Numbered from the stretch's first letter, positions 1 through 9,683 are shown. The stretch is 64,000 nt of DNA from Anaerolineae bacterium (GCA_027494055.1 JAOSJO010000001.1:372001-436000), one strand, 5' to 3'. The notes: generated by a model from the letters alone, not told the origin. Program-made: numbers and translations.

Positions 1-208
1 CCAATTTAGAATAAAGGGAGTGGGGCGAACCGGCGGTTCACCCCTACCGCCAGGTATGCGGTGGATAGGGGCAGAGCACGCTGTCCCTCTACAGGGCGGT
101 CAAGAGCGCATTGCCCGTGGTAGACTTCCTTCACGCCCTGGCGGCCCGGAATGACAGGCCGCCAGCCCCAGACCGGCGCGCCCGCGCGCGCACCCGGAAT
201 GCCCCCGC
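1..208. other. intergenic region, no gene seen
   Basis: I find no convincing gene here. The stretch holds one copy of the GGGGCGAACC palindromic repeat and a 9-bp inverted repeat (CTGGCGGCC/GGCCGCCAG, 138-165) that could form a hairpin downstream of the DUF47 gene. No T-run follows it on the minus strand, so a terminator is only a possibility. Confidence 0.5.
22..44. repeat. palindromic intergenic repeat, family A (imperfect copy)
   Basis: GGGGCGAACC, a 3-nt GGC loop, then GGTTCACCCC. The same design, with a GGGTCGCCCC right arm, recurs at 9641-9683, 13118-13143 and 60648-60669, always between genes. Confidence 0.7.
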
Positions 209-865
209 CTAAGCGTAGAACTTGACCACGATATCGGTGATCAGGTTCGCGGCTTCGTCGCTGCGGTCGGCGGCGTGGTAGAGGTGGCGATAGATCTCGC
301 GCAGCTTCAGCATCTCCACGATGTGGTCCATGTCTTTCGGGCCGCTGAAGAGGTCGGCGATGGCCTCGCGGTAGATCACCTCCACCTGGTTGCCGATTGC
401 CTTGGCGCGAACCGCGTGGTCGTTCGCAACGGCCGGGTGCTCTTCGAGACGCTCCATCGCAAGCTGAATCTTCTCGGCGGCGTCGCGCAGCAGGTCGATC
501 ATCTGGCGCAGGTACTCGTTCGGCTCGATGTCGAGCGTGTCCATCTCGTGGATGGTCGAATAGCCGGAGTCTATCACGTCATCAATCGCCCGCGAGAGGG
601 CAAAGATGTCCTCGCGGTCGATGGGCGTCACGAAGGTGCGGTTCAGTTCATCGATGAGGATGCGGCGCACCTCGTCGGCGTCCTTCTCGCACTGGCGCAG
701 CTTCTTGGCGTTCTTGTTGTTGGGGTTGCGCACGTACTCCGCAAGCACATCCATCCCCTCGGAGGTGATGGTTGCTTGGTGAACCAGCATCGCGATGAAG
801 TCATTGCGCCGACGCCGCTGGCCGAGCTTTTTGATCCGTTCCTGGAGACGTGACCAGGCATTCAT
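209..865 (-). CDS. DUF47 / PhoU-like phosphate transport accessory protein
   Basis: A 218-residue, helix-rich protein of the DUF47 (PhoU-divergent) family, seen from the N-terminal basic segment followed by the long charged helices around RNPNNKNAKKLRQCEKDADE and the TPIDREDIFALSRAIDDVID motif typical of the family. It lies 4 nt downstream of the Pit transporter gene on the same strand, the classic pit-DUF47 pair. Family members are thought to modulate the partner phosphate transporter. The product is cytoplasmic with no signal peptide. Length is normal for the family. Confidence 0.9.
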   Translation of the reverse strand: MNAWSRLQERIKKLGQRRRRNDFIAMLVHQATITSEGMDVLAEYVRNPNNKNAKKLRQCEKDADEVRRILIDELNRTFVTPIDREDIFALSRAIDDVIDSGYSTIHEMDTLDIEPNEYLRQMIDLLRDAAEKIQLAMERLEEHPAVANDHAVRAKAIGNQVEVIYREAIADLFSGPKDMDHIVEMLKLREIYRHLYHAADRSDEAANLITDIVVKFYA

Positions 866-869
866 GCTG

Positions 870-1865
870 CTAACTCCTCAATCCTGTGAACAACGTGTAG
901 AACAGCGCGCCCAGCACTGCCGCCGCCGGGATGGTCAGCAGCCAGGCATAGACGATGTTCCGCGCCACACCCCAGCGCACCTTGGAGAGACGTTCGGCGC
1001 TCCCTGCGCCCAGGATAGTCGAGCTGACAACCTGCGTCGTGCTCACCGGCCCGCCCAGCAGCGCCGCGCCCAGGATCACGCCGGTGGAGGCCGCCTGCGA
1101 GGTGAAGCCGTGAATTGGGCGGATCTTGTAGAACTTCGCGCCCAGCGTGCGGATCAGCCGGTACCCGCCGGTAAGCGTCCCCAGCGAAATCGCCGCCGCG
1201 CTGACGAGGATGACCCAGGTCGGGACCGAGAAGGTGTCCAGCACCCTGCCCGCCACAAGTGCAGCGGCTATCATGCCCATCGTTTTCTGTGCGTCGTTGG
1301 TCCCGTGCGAGAGCGCGAGCGTGAACGCCGTCAGCCATTGGCCGCGCTTGAGCCAGACATTCGCCTGCGGCGTGAGATACTGCCCGACTCTGAGGATGAT
1401 CCGGGTCAACAGAAAGCCGGCCATCAGGCCTAGCGGAGGCGAGACAAACAGCGCCACGAGTACGATTGCCAGGCCGGAGGGCTGTACCGCGCCAAGCCCA
1501 TAGCCGGCGGCTCCGGCCCCGACGATGCCACCGATCAGGGCGTGGGAGGAGGAGGAGGGGAGGCCGAAGAACCACGTGAAGGCGTTCCACACCGTGGCCG
1601 CCAGCAACGACGCCGCGATCACCTCAAGCGTCATGGCGGCGCTCGCCAGCACCCTGTCGCCGATAGTGCTGGCGATGGCGACGCCAAACACCAGCGGGCC
1701 GATGAACTCCGCGCCTGCCGCCATCGCCAACGCGCTGCGCGGCGGCATCGCACGTGAAGAGATTACCGTCGCCACGACATTCGCCGAATCCTGCACGCCG
1801 TTCACGTAATCATAGACGAGTGCGATAGCGATGACTCCGAGAACTTCCGGTGGCAGATTGATCAT
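870..1865 (-). CDS. pit: inorganic phosphate transporter, Pit family
   Basis: A 331-residue polytopic membrane protein with the two Pit signatures: YDYVNGVQDSANVVAT near the N-terminus and LSHGTNDAQKTMG in the second half. About ten hydrophobic segments are visible. Pit proteins import metal-phosphate complexes by proton symport. The gene is first in a two-gene unit with the DUF47 protein. Upstream there are TTAA half-sites in 11-bp register, which suggests control by a PhoB/PhoP-type regulator. The start at 1865 begins MINLPPEVLG. Confidence 0.93.
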   Translation of the reverse strand: MINLPPEVLGVIAIALVYDYVNGVQDSANVVATVISSRAMPPRSALAMAAGAEFIGPLVFGVAIASTIGDRVLASAAMTLEVIAASLLAATVWNAFTWFFGLPSSSSHALIGGIVGAGAAGYGLGAVQPSGLAIVLVALFVSPPLGLMAGFLLTRIILRVGQYLTPQANVWLKRGQWLTAFTLALSHGTNDAQKTMGMIAAALVAGRVLDTFSVPTWVILVSAAAISLGTLTGGYRLIRTLGAKFYKIRPIHGFTSQAASTGVILGAALLGGPVSTTQVVSSTILGAGSAERLSKVRWGVARNIVYAWLLTIPAAAVLGALFYTLFTGLRS

Positions 1866-1939
1866 ACGCCTGACTCAAGATAAGACCGATACGATGCCGT
1901 GCATGAGGTTCGCCAGAATGTGGTTAGTCTAGCGCAACT

Positions 1940-1987
1940 TTAAGATCTTTGCACCTTTCGCTTAACAGAATTTTAAAGATCCGTTAA
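1940..1987 (-). promoter_or_regulatory. Pho-box-like array of TTAA half-sites
   Basis: TTAA occurs at 1940, 1962, 1973 and 1984, with spacings of 22, 11 and 11 nt. The sites are therefore phased on one face of the helix, 75-120 nt upstream of the pit start. PhoB/PhoP operators are direct repeats with 11-bp period, some containing TTAAC. The surrounding 1866-2140 region is AT-rich and has no gene. Confidence 0.55.
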
Positions 1988-2151
1988 CAACCGGCGCATT
2001 CTGTGTCCTGGCGTCCGCCTGTGGGGCGGCAACGCGAGGATTCTTCGCCGTATTGCGATAAATGTGATATTTTTCATGTTTCTGATATGCGACAATATTG
2101 GTTCATTTTTATTAGGGTTTTCTGTTTTGATAATTTGTTATTACTCGGCTC

Positions 2152-2180
2152 TGGACACCGCTTGCGGTCTATGGTACAAT
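2152..2180 (+). promoter_or_regulatory. probable sigma-70-type promoter of the act operon
   Basis: TGGACA, a 17-nt spacer, then TACAAT, about 213 nt before the actA start. The long 5' leader (2190-2392) contains no ORF that I can support. Confidence 0.5.
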
Positions 2181-2392
2181 CGCGCGCATAATATGGCATC
2201 TGCGAAGAAATCCATCTCCTAAACACAGGACCGCAGCAACAGATGCATAGTGATATGCTTTCGCTAAGCCCTGTTTGCCACGCCGTGCCCGCCCTGGAAA
2301 GGACGCGCACGGCGGTGTTCGTCTCGAACCCATCCCATCACGAGCCAGGCGCTTCACCTGCGCTTGATGGCTGACGCAGGAAAGGAGAGACT

Positions 2393-2965
2393 GTGAGTGC
2401 GCTGACCAAAACACCACGCAGAGGCTTGTGGGTCCTTGGTGGCCTGGCCGCCGTGCTCCTGGTCGTGCTCGGCGCTGCGCTGCTCCTCCGCCCGACGCCT
2501 TCCGAGGCGCAGGATGCGCAGCCCTTCGTCTTCAACCACCAGATTCACGTCCAGGAGAACGGCATCTCGTGCGTTTATTGCCACAGCGGCGTGATGCGTT
2601 CGCCGACGGCCGGCATCCCCAGTATGCAGCTCTGCGCCGGCTGCCACGCGCCGGCCGACGGTTCGCTGGGCCGCCCCGGCGGCGGGATCGACAACGGCTC
2701 GGAAGCGCTGGCGACGCTGCGCACGTACATCGCCAACGGCACGGCGATCTTGTGGGAGCGCATCACGTTCCTGCCGCGCTACGCCTACTTTGCGCACCAC
2801 GTGCACATCAAAGCCGGCGCCAGTTGTGAGACCTGCCACGGCAACGTGGGCGAGATGGAGGCGGTCCACCAGGTCGAGAAGATGAACATGGGCTGGTGCC
2901 TCAGTTGCCACCAACGCGAACCCAACGCGCTTGAACTGATGGATTGCTCCATCTGCCATCGTTAG
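2393..2965 (+). CDS. actA: ActA, pentahaem cytochrome c of alternative complex III
   Basis: A 190-residue protein with one N-terminal membrane/signal segment (residues about 10-35) and five CxxCH haem-binding motifs: CVYCH, CAGCH, CETCH, CLSCH and CSICH. This matches ActA, the periplasm-facing multihaem subunit of alternative complex III (menaquinol:electron-carrier oxidoreductase). It starts with GTG at 2393 behind an AAGGAGAGA ribosome site and is the first gene of the act operon. Confidence 0.9.
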   Translation: MSALTKTPRRGLWVLGGLAAVLLVVLGAALLLRPTPSEAQDAQPFVFNHQIHVQENGISCVYCHSGVMRSPTAGIPSMQLCAGCHAPADGSLGRPGGGIDNGSEALATLRTYIANGTAILWERITFLPRYAYFAHHVHIKAGASCETCHGNVGEMEAVHQVEKMNMGWCLSCHQREPNALELMDCSICHR

Positions 2966-2974
2966 GAGACAGAT

Positions 2975-5158
2975 ATGACGCGAGGGATCAGTCGTCGTGA
3001 CTTCATGCGCATCGGCGTCGCCGGCGCGGCGACCGCCGTGCTCGCCGGCTGCCAGCAGACCCGGCGCTATGTCGAGCTTGAGCCTTACGTGATCCCCCCG
3101 GAAGAGGCCGTGGCCGGCACGCCGACGTGGTACGCCAGCACGTGCCGCCAGTGCCCCGCCGGGTGCGGCATCATCGTGCGCACGATGAACGGGCGCGCGG
3201 TGAAGATCGAGGGAACCCGGAGCACCCGCTCAACCGGGGCGGGCTGTGCGCGCGCGGGCAGTCGGGGCTGCAACTGCTCTATAACCCCGACCGGCTGCAA
3301 GGCCCGGCGCAACAGGCGCGGCAGGGGAGCCGTGATTACGCGCCGATCTATTGGGAAGACGCCATCCCCATGCTGGCGGACCGGCTCAGCGAGGCCGGCG
3401 ACGCCGTGGCCGTGTGGGGCGGCGCGACCATGTCCGGCCACCTGTACGACCTGCTCCGCCGCTTCACCGAGGCGGTGGGCGCGCCCGCGCCGGTGATCTA
3501 TGACCTGTACACCGCCATGCACGGCTACCACGCGCTGCAGAGCGCCAGCCGCGCGCTGTTCGACGCCGACGCCATGCCCGCGTACCGTCTGGGTGAGGCC
3601 GATGTCGTGTTCTCGTTCGGCGCGGACTTCCTCGGCACGGGCACGTCGGCGGTGCGCTACGGCGTCGAGTACGGCAGGTTCCGCGATCAGGGCCTGGGCA
3701 AGCGCGGCTATCTGGTCCAGTTCGAGTCGCGCATGTCCATCACCGGGGCCAGCGCCGACCGCTGGGTTCCGGTCCAGCCCACCACCGAGACGCTGGTCGC
3801 GGGGGCCATCGCGCGCCTCATCGCCGATGAGGGCTTTGGCCCGGCGGACCGGGTCGAGCGGGCGCGCACCCTGGCTCCAGAGGTCGATATCGCCGCCGCT
3901 GCCGCTGCGTGCGAGCTGTCGGTCGAGGACCTGGCGCAACTGGCGCAGGTCTTCGCCAATGCCGAAAGCCCCTGGCGATTCCAGGCGGGGCGCTGGCGGG
4001 GCACGCGTTCGGCGTCGAGGCGATCATGGCCGTGCAAGCCCTGAACGTGATCGCGGGCGCGGCGGCGATGAGCCTGGCGGCGGACGCGCCGCACGCGGCG
4101 TTGGTGAAGCCCCCGGTCTCCCCGCTCGCCGATGTCGTCGCATTGATCGACCGCATGGCCGCCGGGGAGGTGAAGGCGCTGCTGGTCTGTGGGGCCAACC
4201 CCGCCTACGACCTGCCTCCCGCCACCGGCTTTGTCGATGCGGTGCAGAACGTCCCGTTCGTGGCGACCTTCACGCCGCTGATCGACGAGACGTCGGTATG
4301 GGCGCACCTTGTCCTGCCCACGCGCACGTACCTTGAGTCGTGGGGCTACGAGGTCACCGCGCCCGGCTTCGAGACCGCCATCGTCGGCAGCCAGCAGCCG
4401 GTCGTCGTGCCGATGTACGACGCGCGCTCCACCGCCGACGTTGTCTTGGAGGTCTCCCGGTCGATCCCGCCGGCCGCTGCCACGCTCCCTGGGCGGACGA
4501 GGTCGCTTTCCTGAAGGAAACGCTCACGCAACTGCCCGCCGGTGCGTTCGGCGGCGACGACCCCGACGTGCAATGGGCGCGCATTTTGCAGCACGGCGGC
4601 TGGTGGATGGCGGAGCCTTCCGCGCCGCCCGCCCCCGAAGCCACCGCCCCGGAGCCGGTCGCGGTCCAAAGGCCGGCGTTCCAGGGCGACACCAGCATGA
4701 TGCCCTATCACCTGCACCTGTACACGCCGGTGCTCCTGGGCGACGGGAGCGGTGCGAGCCAGCCCTGGTTGCAGGGTTCCCCCGACCCGATGAGCACGGT
4801 CGCGTGGCAGACCTGGGTCGAGCTGAACCCCGTGACGGCGGAAGCGCTCGGCGTATCGGATGGCGATGTGGTGCAGGTCGCGTCGGTCTATGGCAGCATC
4901 GAAGCGCCGGTCTTCGTCTACCCGGCCATCCGCCCGGACACAGTCGCCATCCCGCTCGGCCAGGGGCACAGCGAACTGGGCCGCTACGCCGAGAGGCGCG
5001 GCGCCAACGCGGTGCAACTGCTCGGCCCGGTCATCGAGGACGCGGGGAACGCGCTGACCTTCTCGACCGTGCGCGTCTCCGTCACGCCCACCGGGGAGCA
5101 CAAGCCGCTGGCGGTCTACGGGAATCCCGAAGGCTCGATGGTCGAGCCGCCATTCTGA
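2975..5158 (+). CDS. actB: ActB catalytic-like (molybdopterin-oxidoreductase-type) subunit, with three frameshifts
   Basis: A Tat-type N-terminus (SRRDFMRIGVAG) is followed by a CxxCxxxC...LCARGQ [4Fe-4S]-type motif and a molybdopterin-oxidoreductase-like body. The frame changes three times: near 3211-3213 (G lost), 3969-3972 (C lost) and 4487-4489 (C lost). Restoring one base at each site gives a continuous protein of about 728 residues ending MVEPPF. In most described ACIII the iron-sulfur domain is fused to this subunit; here a separate ORF at 5257 carries it. The family is held not to bind molybdenum. The frameshifts look like homopolymer errors, not decay. Confidence 0.87.
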
Positions 5159-5176
5159 TACACCGTCGTGGAAGTG

Positions 5177-5203
5177 TAGGGGGAAGGTCATGCCTTGCCC
5201 CTC
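5177..5203. repeat. palindromic repeat, family C, between the two actB genes
   Basis: AGGGGGAAGGTCATGCCTTG followed by CCCCT, an imperfect copy of the perfect GGGGCAAGGCATGCCTTG/CCCC palindrome at 9463. It sits in the 98-nt gap between the catalytic-like and iron-sulfur ActB ORFs. Confidence 0.65.
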
Positions 5204-5256
5204 CAGACACGAGCGACAAGACACGCAAAGGGTACAACGATCTGGGGAGTAAGCCG

Positions 5257-5975
5257 ATGAGCGAAAACGAAACCGATGGCCGCCACTGGACGATGGTCAT
5301 TGACAGCGACAAATGCACCGGCTGCGGCGCGTGTGTGGTCGCGTGCCATGCGGAGAACAACGTGCCCATCGCGGACGAGGGCCAGGTGATTCAGGGCCGG
5401 GCGAACCACTGGATTCGCATCGAGCGCTACTGGGAGGGACGTACCCGAACGTGAAGGCGCGTTTTCTCCCGGTGATGTGCCAGCAGTGCGGCGAAGCGCC
5501 CTGCGAGCCGGTGTGCCCGGTGTACGCCACGTACCACAGCACCGAGGAGAACCTGAACGTCATGGTCTACGCCCGGTGCGTGGGCACGCGCTACTGCGCC
5601 AACAACTGCCCCTACCGGGTCCGGTCCTTCAACTTCTACGAGCCGGAGTTCGAGGGCGCGCTTGTGGAACAGCTCAACCCTGACGTGACGGTGCGCAGCG
5701 CGGGCGTGATGGAGAAGTGCACCTTCTGCATCCAGCGCATCCGCCGCGCCGACCAGAAGGCCACCGTCGAGGGGCGCGCGCTGGAGGACGGCGAAGTGCA
5801 GCCGGCGTGCGCGCAGGCGTGCCCGCCCAAGGCCATCGTCTTTGGCGACGCCAGCGACCCCGAAAGCCAGGTCGCGAAGTTGATCGAGGGCAACGAGCGC
5901 CGATACCAACTGCTGCACAACCTCGGCACGAAGCCGGCAGTCTACTACCTGAAAGGCGGTGCGTCCAATGTCTGA
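5257..5975 (+). CDS. actB: ActB iron-sulfur subunit (4Fe-4S ferredoxin domains), with one frameshift
   Basis: Begins [10 protein letters not shown] and carries four cysteine clusters typical of DMSO-reductase-type electron-transfer subunits: [37 protein letters not shown] and CTFCIQRI...CAQACPP. The ORF track splits it because one G is missing at 5436-5438 (YWEG then TYPNVKA); repaired length is about 239 residues. It corresponds to the C-terminal B2 domain of ActB and probably carries the electron path from quinol to ActA. The stop overlaps the actC start by 8 nt. Confidence 0.88.
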
Positions 5976-7423
5976 GACGAGCATCGAACCGCGCCCCTGG
6001 ACAAGCGAGCCGGCCACGACGCCTGACCTGGAGCAGCAGGTCGAGCACGCGCGCGACGCGCACCTGATGCTCGACCCGCGCCCGCTGGAGGAGAGCAACC
6101 AGCAGGCGATTGCCAGTATGCAGCGCACCAGCCGCCTCACGTGGGCGGTGGTCGTCGTGCTGCTTGGCGGCGTGGGCATGGCGGCGGCGAGCTGGCTGAT
6201 CCAGATTGCGACCGGCATCGGCGTCACCGGCCTCAACAACACGATCTTCTGGGGCATCTACATCGTCAACCTGGTCTACTTCATCGGCATCGGCCACGCC
6301 GGCACGTTCATCTCGGCGGCCTTCCGCGTGCTCAAGTTCGAGACGCGGCGGCCCATCGCGCGCGCCGCCGAGACGGTGACGCTGTTCGCGCTCGCGGCGG
6401 CGGCCCTCTTCCCCTTCATCCACCTGGGCCGCATGTGGAAGGCCTACTGGATGATCCCCTATCCCAACCAGCGGCAACTGTGGCCCAACCCGCAGTCGGC
6501 GCTGTTGTGGGACGCCACGGCGATCCTCACTTACGTGATCGGGAGCATCCTCTTCATCTACCTGAGCCTCATCCCAGACCTTGCCATGCTGCGCGAGCGC
6601 ACCACCGGCTGGCGACGCGTCCTGTACCGGGCGCTGGCGCTCGGGTGGCGCGGCACAGACCGCGAGTGGTCGATCCAGGAAAGCGCTGCGAACATCTTCG
6701 CGTATGCCATCATCCCGGTGATGTTCTCGGTGCATACCATCGTGTCGTGGGACTTCGCCATGACGATCCAGCCCGGCTGGCACAGCACGATCTTCGGGCC
6801 GTTCTTCATCGTCGGCGCCCTGTTCTCCGGCGTCGCGGCGGTCATCATGGTGATGGCGGTGTTGCAGCGCTTCATGAAGCTGGCCTATTTCATCCGGGCG
6901 GAGCACTTCGACGCGATGGCGAAGTTCCTTCTGGTGATGAGCTTCGCGTGGATCTACTTCTACTTCGCCGAGGTCCTCACGAACTGGTACGGCAACCTGC
7001 CGCCGGAGATGGAAATCCTCGACCTGCTCATGCATGGCGCGGCGGCCCCGTTCTGGTTCCTGATGCTGTTCTGCAACATCGTCGTGCCCGTCGGCCTGCT
7101 GTGGATGCGGCGGGTGCGCCGCTCGCCGGGGGTGCTGTTCGTCATCGCGATTTTCGTGCAGATCGGGATGTACCTGGAGCGCTACATCATCGTCGGCGTG
7201 ATGCTTGGCCGCCCGGAGATGCCGTTCCGCTGGAGCAGCTACACGCCCGCGCTGGAGCTGATCATCGCGGTGGGCGCGTTCGCCTTCGTCGCGTCGTTCT
7301 ACCTGGATCTTCACCCGCGTCTTCCCCATCATCCCGCTCTGGGAGGTCGCCGAGGGGCAGTTGTACAATGGGCTGCGCAGGGTGGGCCGGGCGTTCACGA
7401 GCGCCAAGTCAGACCCGCACTAG
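5968..7423 (+). CDS. actC: ActC, NrfD-like integral membrane quinol-oxidising subunit, with one frameshift
   Basis: After an N-terminal extension of about 55 residues, the protein shows about ten hydrophobic segments of the NrfD/PsrC family, including [20 protein letters not shown] and the [10 protein letters not shown] region. ActC is the menaquinol-binding membrane subunit of ACIII. An extra G near 7305 shifts the frame; reading on in the +1 frame gives the expected tail ([17 protein letters not shown]) and a TAG at 7421. I start at ATG 5968; the ORF track's GTG 5959 is possible. Repaired length is about 484 residues. Confidence 0.9.
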
Positions 7424-7450
7424 GGCCCGCACCAGGGAGAGAGTTGAGAT

Positions 7451-8481
7451 ATGGCCGAATACCAGGTACTCGGGCTTTTTGAAGACGTCGATCCCGCCGC
7501 CAATGCGATTGAGGCGCTGCGCAAACTCGGCGTATCTGACCGGAAGATCAGCGTGTTGTCGGCCTTTCCCTACACGCCGAAGATGCTTGGCCGCAAACAC
7601 AGCCACCACCGCCTGATGCCGATTGCGCTCACCGGCGCGCTGATGGGCTTCATGGGGGCCATCTTCCTGACGGTGATCATGCCGCAGCTCTACCCCATCG
7701 TCGTGGGCGGGCGCGACATCGTGAACATCCCCCCTCGCTCATCATCATGTTCGAGCTGACCATGCTCGGCGTGATCGTGGGGACCTTCATCGGCTTTCTG
7801 ATCGAGGGCGGGTTCCCGTATTTCGGCCCCAAGCTCTACGACAAGCGCATCGCCGAGGGGTACATCGGCGTGCTTGCGCAGGTCAACGACGACGTGCTGT
7901 TTGCGCGTACGAAGCAATCGCTCACCGACCACGGCGCGCAGCACCTGCAGGAGATGGAAGTCCGCCGCTACCGCGACCCGCGCCTGGCGATCCTGGCGGG
8001 GCTGCTCGTGGTGGGCGGCGCGTTTGCCCTGTTCACGCTCCTCATCTTCTACGATGTGATCTCGCTGCCGTGGTGGCCGGACCAGATGAAGGAGTCGCTC
8101 GTGGTGGCGCCGCTGCAAGGGCCGCGCTACCCCGCGCCGGAGGGGAGCGTCCCGATACAGGGCGTGGCGGTCGTCAACAACCAGCCGCTGACCGCGCCCC
8201 TCCCCGGGACCGAGGACTCGATCCAGCGCGGCGAGGTGCTATTCAGCCTGCACTGCGCGCACTGCCACATGATCGCGGGCGAGGAACTCACGCCCGTGGG
8301 CGCAAAGTTCGCCGTCCCGCCGCCGGCCATGACCAGCGACCGCGTGGCCGGGCGCACGGCGGAGAGCATCTTCGTGACCATCACCCAGGGGCGGGGCCTG
8401 ATGCTCCCGCTCGCAGAGAACCTGTACCCTGACGAGCGCTGGGACGTGGCGAACTACGTCCTGAGCCTGAACGCGGATTGA
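7451..8481 (+). CDS. actD: fused ActD (DUF3341) - ActE (monohaem cytochrome c) protein, with one frameshift
   Basis: The N-terminal half (MAEYQVLGLFEDVDPAANAI) is a DUF3341/ActD domain with two hydrophobic segments. A C run at 7729-7734 has lost one base, so the track splits the gene. The second part continues through the DUF3341 end and a third hydrophobic segment (ILAGLLVVGGAFALF) into an ActE-like cytochrome c domain with one CAHCH motif and a C-terminal YVLSLNAD helix. ActD and ActE are normally separate proteins. The repaired fusion is about 343 residues. No ActF follows. Confidence 0.85.
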
Positions 8482-8514
8482 CTGGATTGCTGACTGACCA
8501 ACCGGAGGTTAGTG

Positions 8515-9300
8515 GTGTCAAGACGAATCTGGATTAGCCTGTCGCTCGCCCTCTTCTTCGGGCTGCTGTTGAGCGCGTGCGGGCCGGGTATCGCCCCGAA
8601 CACGTCCATCCCGACGCTGGCCCCGCGTGAAGCGACCTCCGCGCCCGCCGAGGCCCCGGCGACCGTCGAAGGCGCGGAGGCGACCAGCACGCCGGAGGCG
8701 ACGACCGGCGACGTGACGGAGGTCGCCGCTGTCAGCCTGGAAGAGGCGGCGGCGGTATACGCGGCGAGCTGCCAGGGGTGCCACGGCGCGGACGGGCAGA
8801 ATGGCACCGTCGGGCCGAGCCTGGCCGCCTCCGCGGAGGTCGCGGCGCTGAGCGACGATGAACTCCGCGACATCGTGCACAACGGGGTTGAAGGCACCGC
8901 AATGCGCGCCTTTGGCGACGAGCTTTCTGACGCGGAGATCGAGGGCCTGATCGACCTCATCCGAAGCTGGGAGGGTGGCGAGGGTGGCGCTGCCGCCGAG
9001 ACGCCGGAAGCGACCGCCGAACCCACCACCGCGCCGGAGGCCGCCGCAGAAGCCGACCTCGAAGCCGGGCTGAGCGTCTACGCGGCGAACTGCCAGGCCT
9101 GTCACGGCGCGGAGGGCCAGAACGCCGTCGTCGGGCCGGACCTGTTCGCGAACCCGGACATTGCCGCGATGGACCATGACGCGATCCGCGACATTGTCGT
9201 CAACGGCGTCGAGGGCACGGCGATGCAGGCCTTTGGCGACCGGCTCTCCGATGAGGAGATCGACAATGTGGTCGCGCTGATCGAAAGCTGGCAGGAGTAG
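8515..9300 (+). CDS. dihaem cytochrome c lipoprotein with duplicated domain
   Basis: The N-terminal signal ends in a lipobox (LLLSAC), so the protein is probably membrane-anchored outside the cell membrane. A Thr/Ala/Pro/Glu-rich linker follows, then two similar class I cytochrome c domains, each with one haem site (CQGCH and CQACH) and the shared ending GVEGTAM.AFGD.LSD.EI. The halves look like a recent tandem duplication. I prefer GTG 8515, 6 nt after GGAGG, over GTG 8512. As the last gene of the act operon it is a good candidate electron acceptor for ACIII. Confidence 0.88.
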   Translation: MSRRIWISLSLALFFGLLLSACGPGIAPNTSIPTLAPREATSAPAEAPATVEGAEATSTPEATTGDVTEVAAVSLEEAAAVYAASCQGCHGADGQNGTVGPSLAASAEVAALSDDELRDIVHNGVEGTAMRAFGDELSDAEIEGLIDLIRSWEGGEGGAAAETPEATAEPTTAPEAAAEADLEAGLSVYAANCQACHGAEGQNAVVGPDLFANPDIAAMDHDAIRDIVVNGVEGTAMQAFGDRLSDEEIDNVVALIESWQE

Positions 9301-9354
9301 CCCCAGACGCGGGCGCTCGCGCCCCCGCCCAGACTCCCGAAATGCTGAAAGCAG

Positions 9355-9391
9355 AGAGGGTACGGCGCGCCGTACCCTCTTGCGTTTTCTT
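9355..9391 (+). terminator. intrinsic terminator of the act operon
   Basis: A perfect 26-nt palindrome (AGAGGGTACGGCG/CGCCGTACCCTCT) is followed by TGCGTTTTCTT, 55 nt after the cytochrome stop codon. Confidence 0.8.
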
Positions 9392-9462
9392 CGCTCTTAT
9401 CTGTTCACTTGGTCCAGTCGGCGTCGTGGCGCTGTGTGTTTTTCGTAACCTGCCGACGAGTA

Positions 9463-9484
9463 GGGGCAAGGCATGCCTTGCCCC
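9463..9484. repeat. palindromic repeat, family C (perfect copy)
   Basis: GGGGCAAGGCA joined directly to its reverse complement TGCCTTGCCCC. It lies in the 510-nt repeat-rich gap 9301-9810, which contains no gene I can support. Confidence 0.75.
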
Positions 9485-9606
9485 GACCTGTGGTTCTTCT
9501 TATCAAGGATGTCTCTCATATGGCGGTTGTCCCGCCTGGATGGTCTTGACCTCGCTATTTTGCGGTCGTACTATCGCAGAACAGGGTCGAAAAGAATACG
9601 AATTAG

Positions 9607-9626
9607 CCCGCGACTTCAGTCGCGGG
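9607..9626. repeat. short hairpin repeat CCCGCGACT/AGTCGCGGG
   Basis: Two 9-nt perfect arms separated by TC, next to the larger family A palindrome. Confidence 0.5.
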
Positions 9627-9640
9627 GTAGCTCTTCTGCC

Positions 9641-9683
9641 GCCAGATGTAGGGGCGACCCGGCGGGTCGCCCCTACATCTGGC
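9641..9683. repeat. palindromic repeat, family A (perfect 20-bp arms)
   Basis: The left arm GCCAGATGTAGGGGCGACCC, a GGC loop and the exact reverse complement form the most complete copy of this family in the window. The shared core is GTAGGGGCGACCC. Confidence 0.85.

Noticed and set aside
2975-5158. actB as a decayed pseudogene
   Set aside because: All three shifts are single-base losses in short homopolymers and the three segments join into one uninterrupted protein; many other genes show the same error type.
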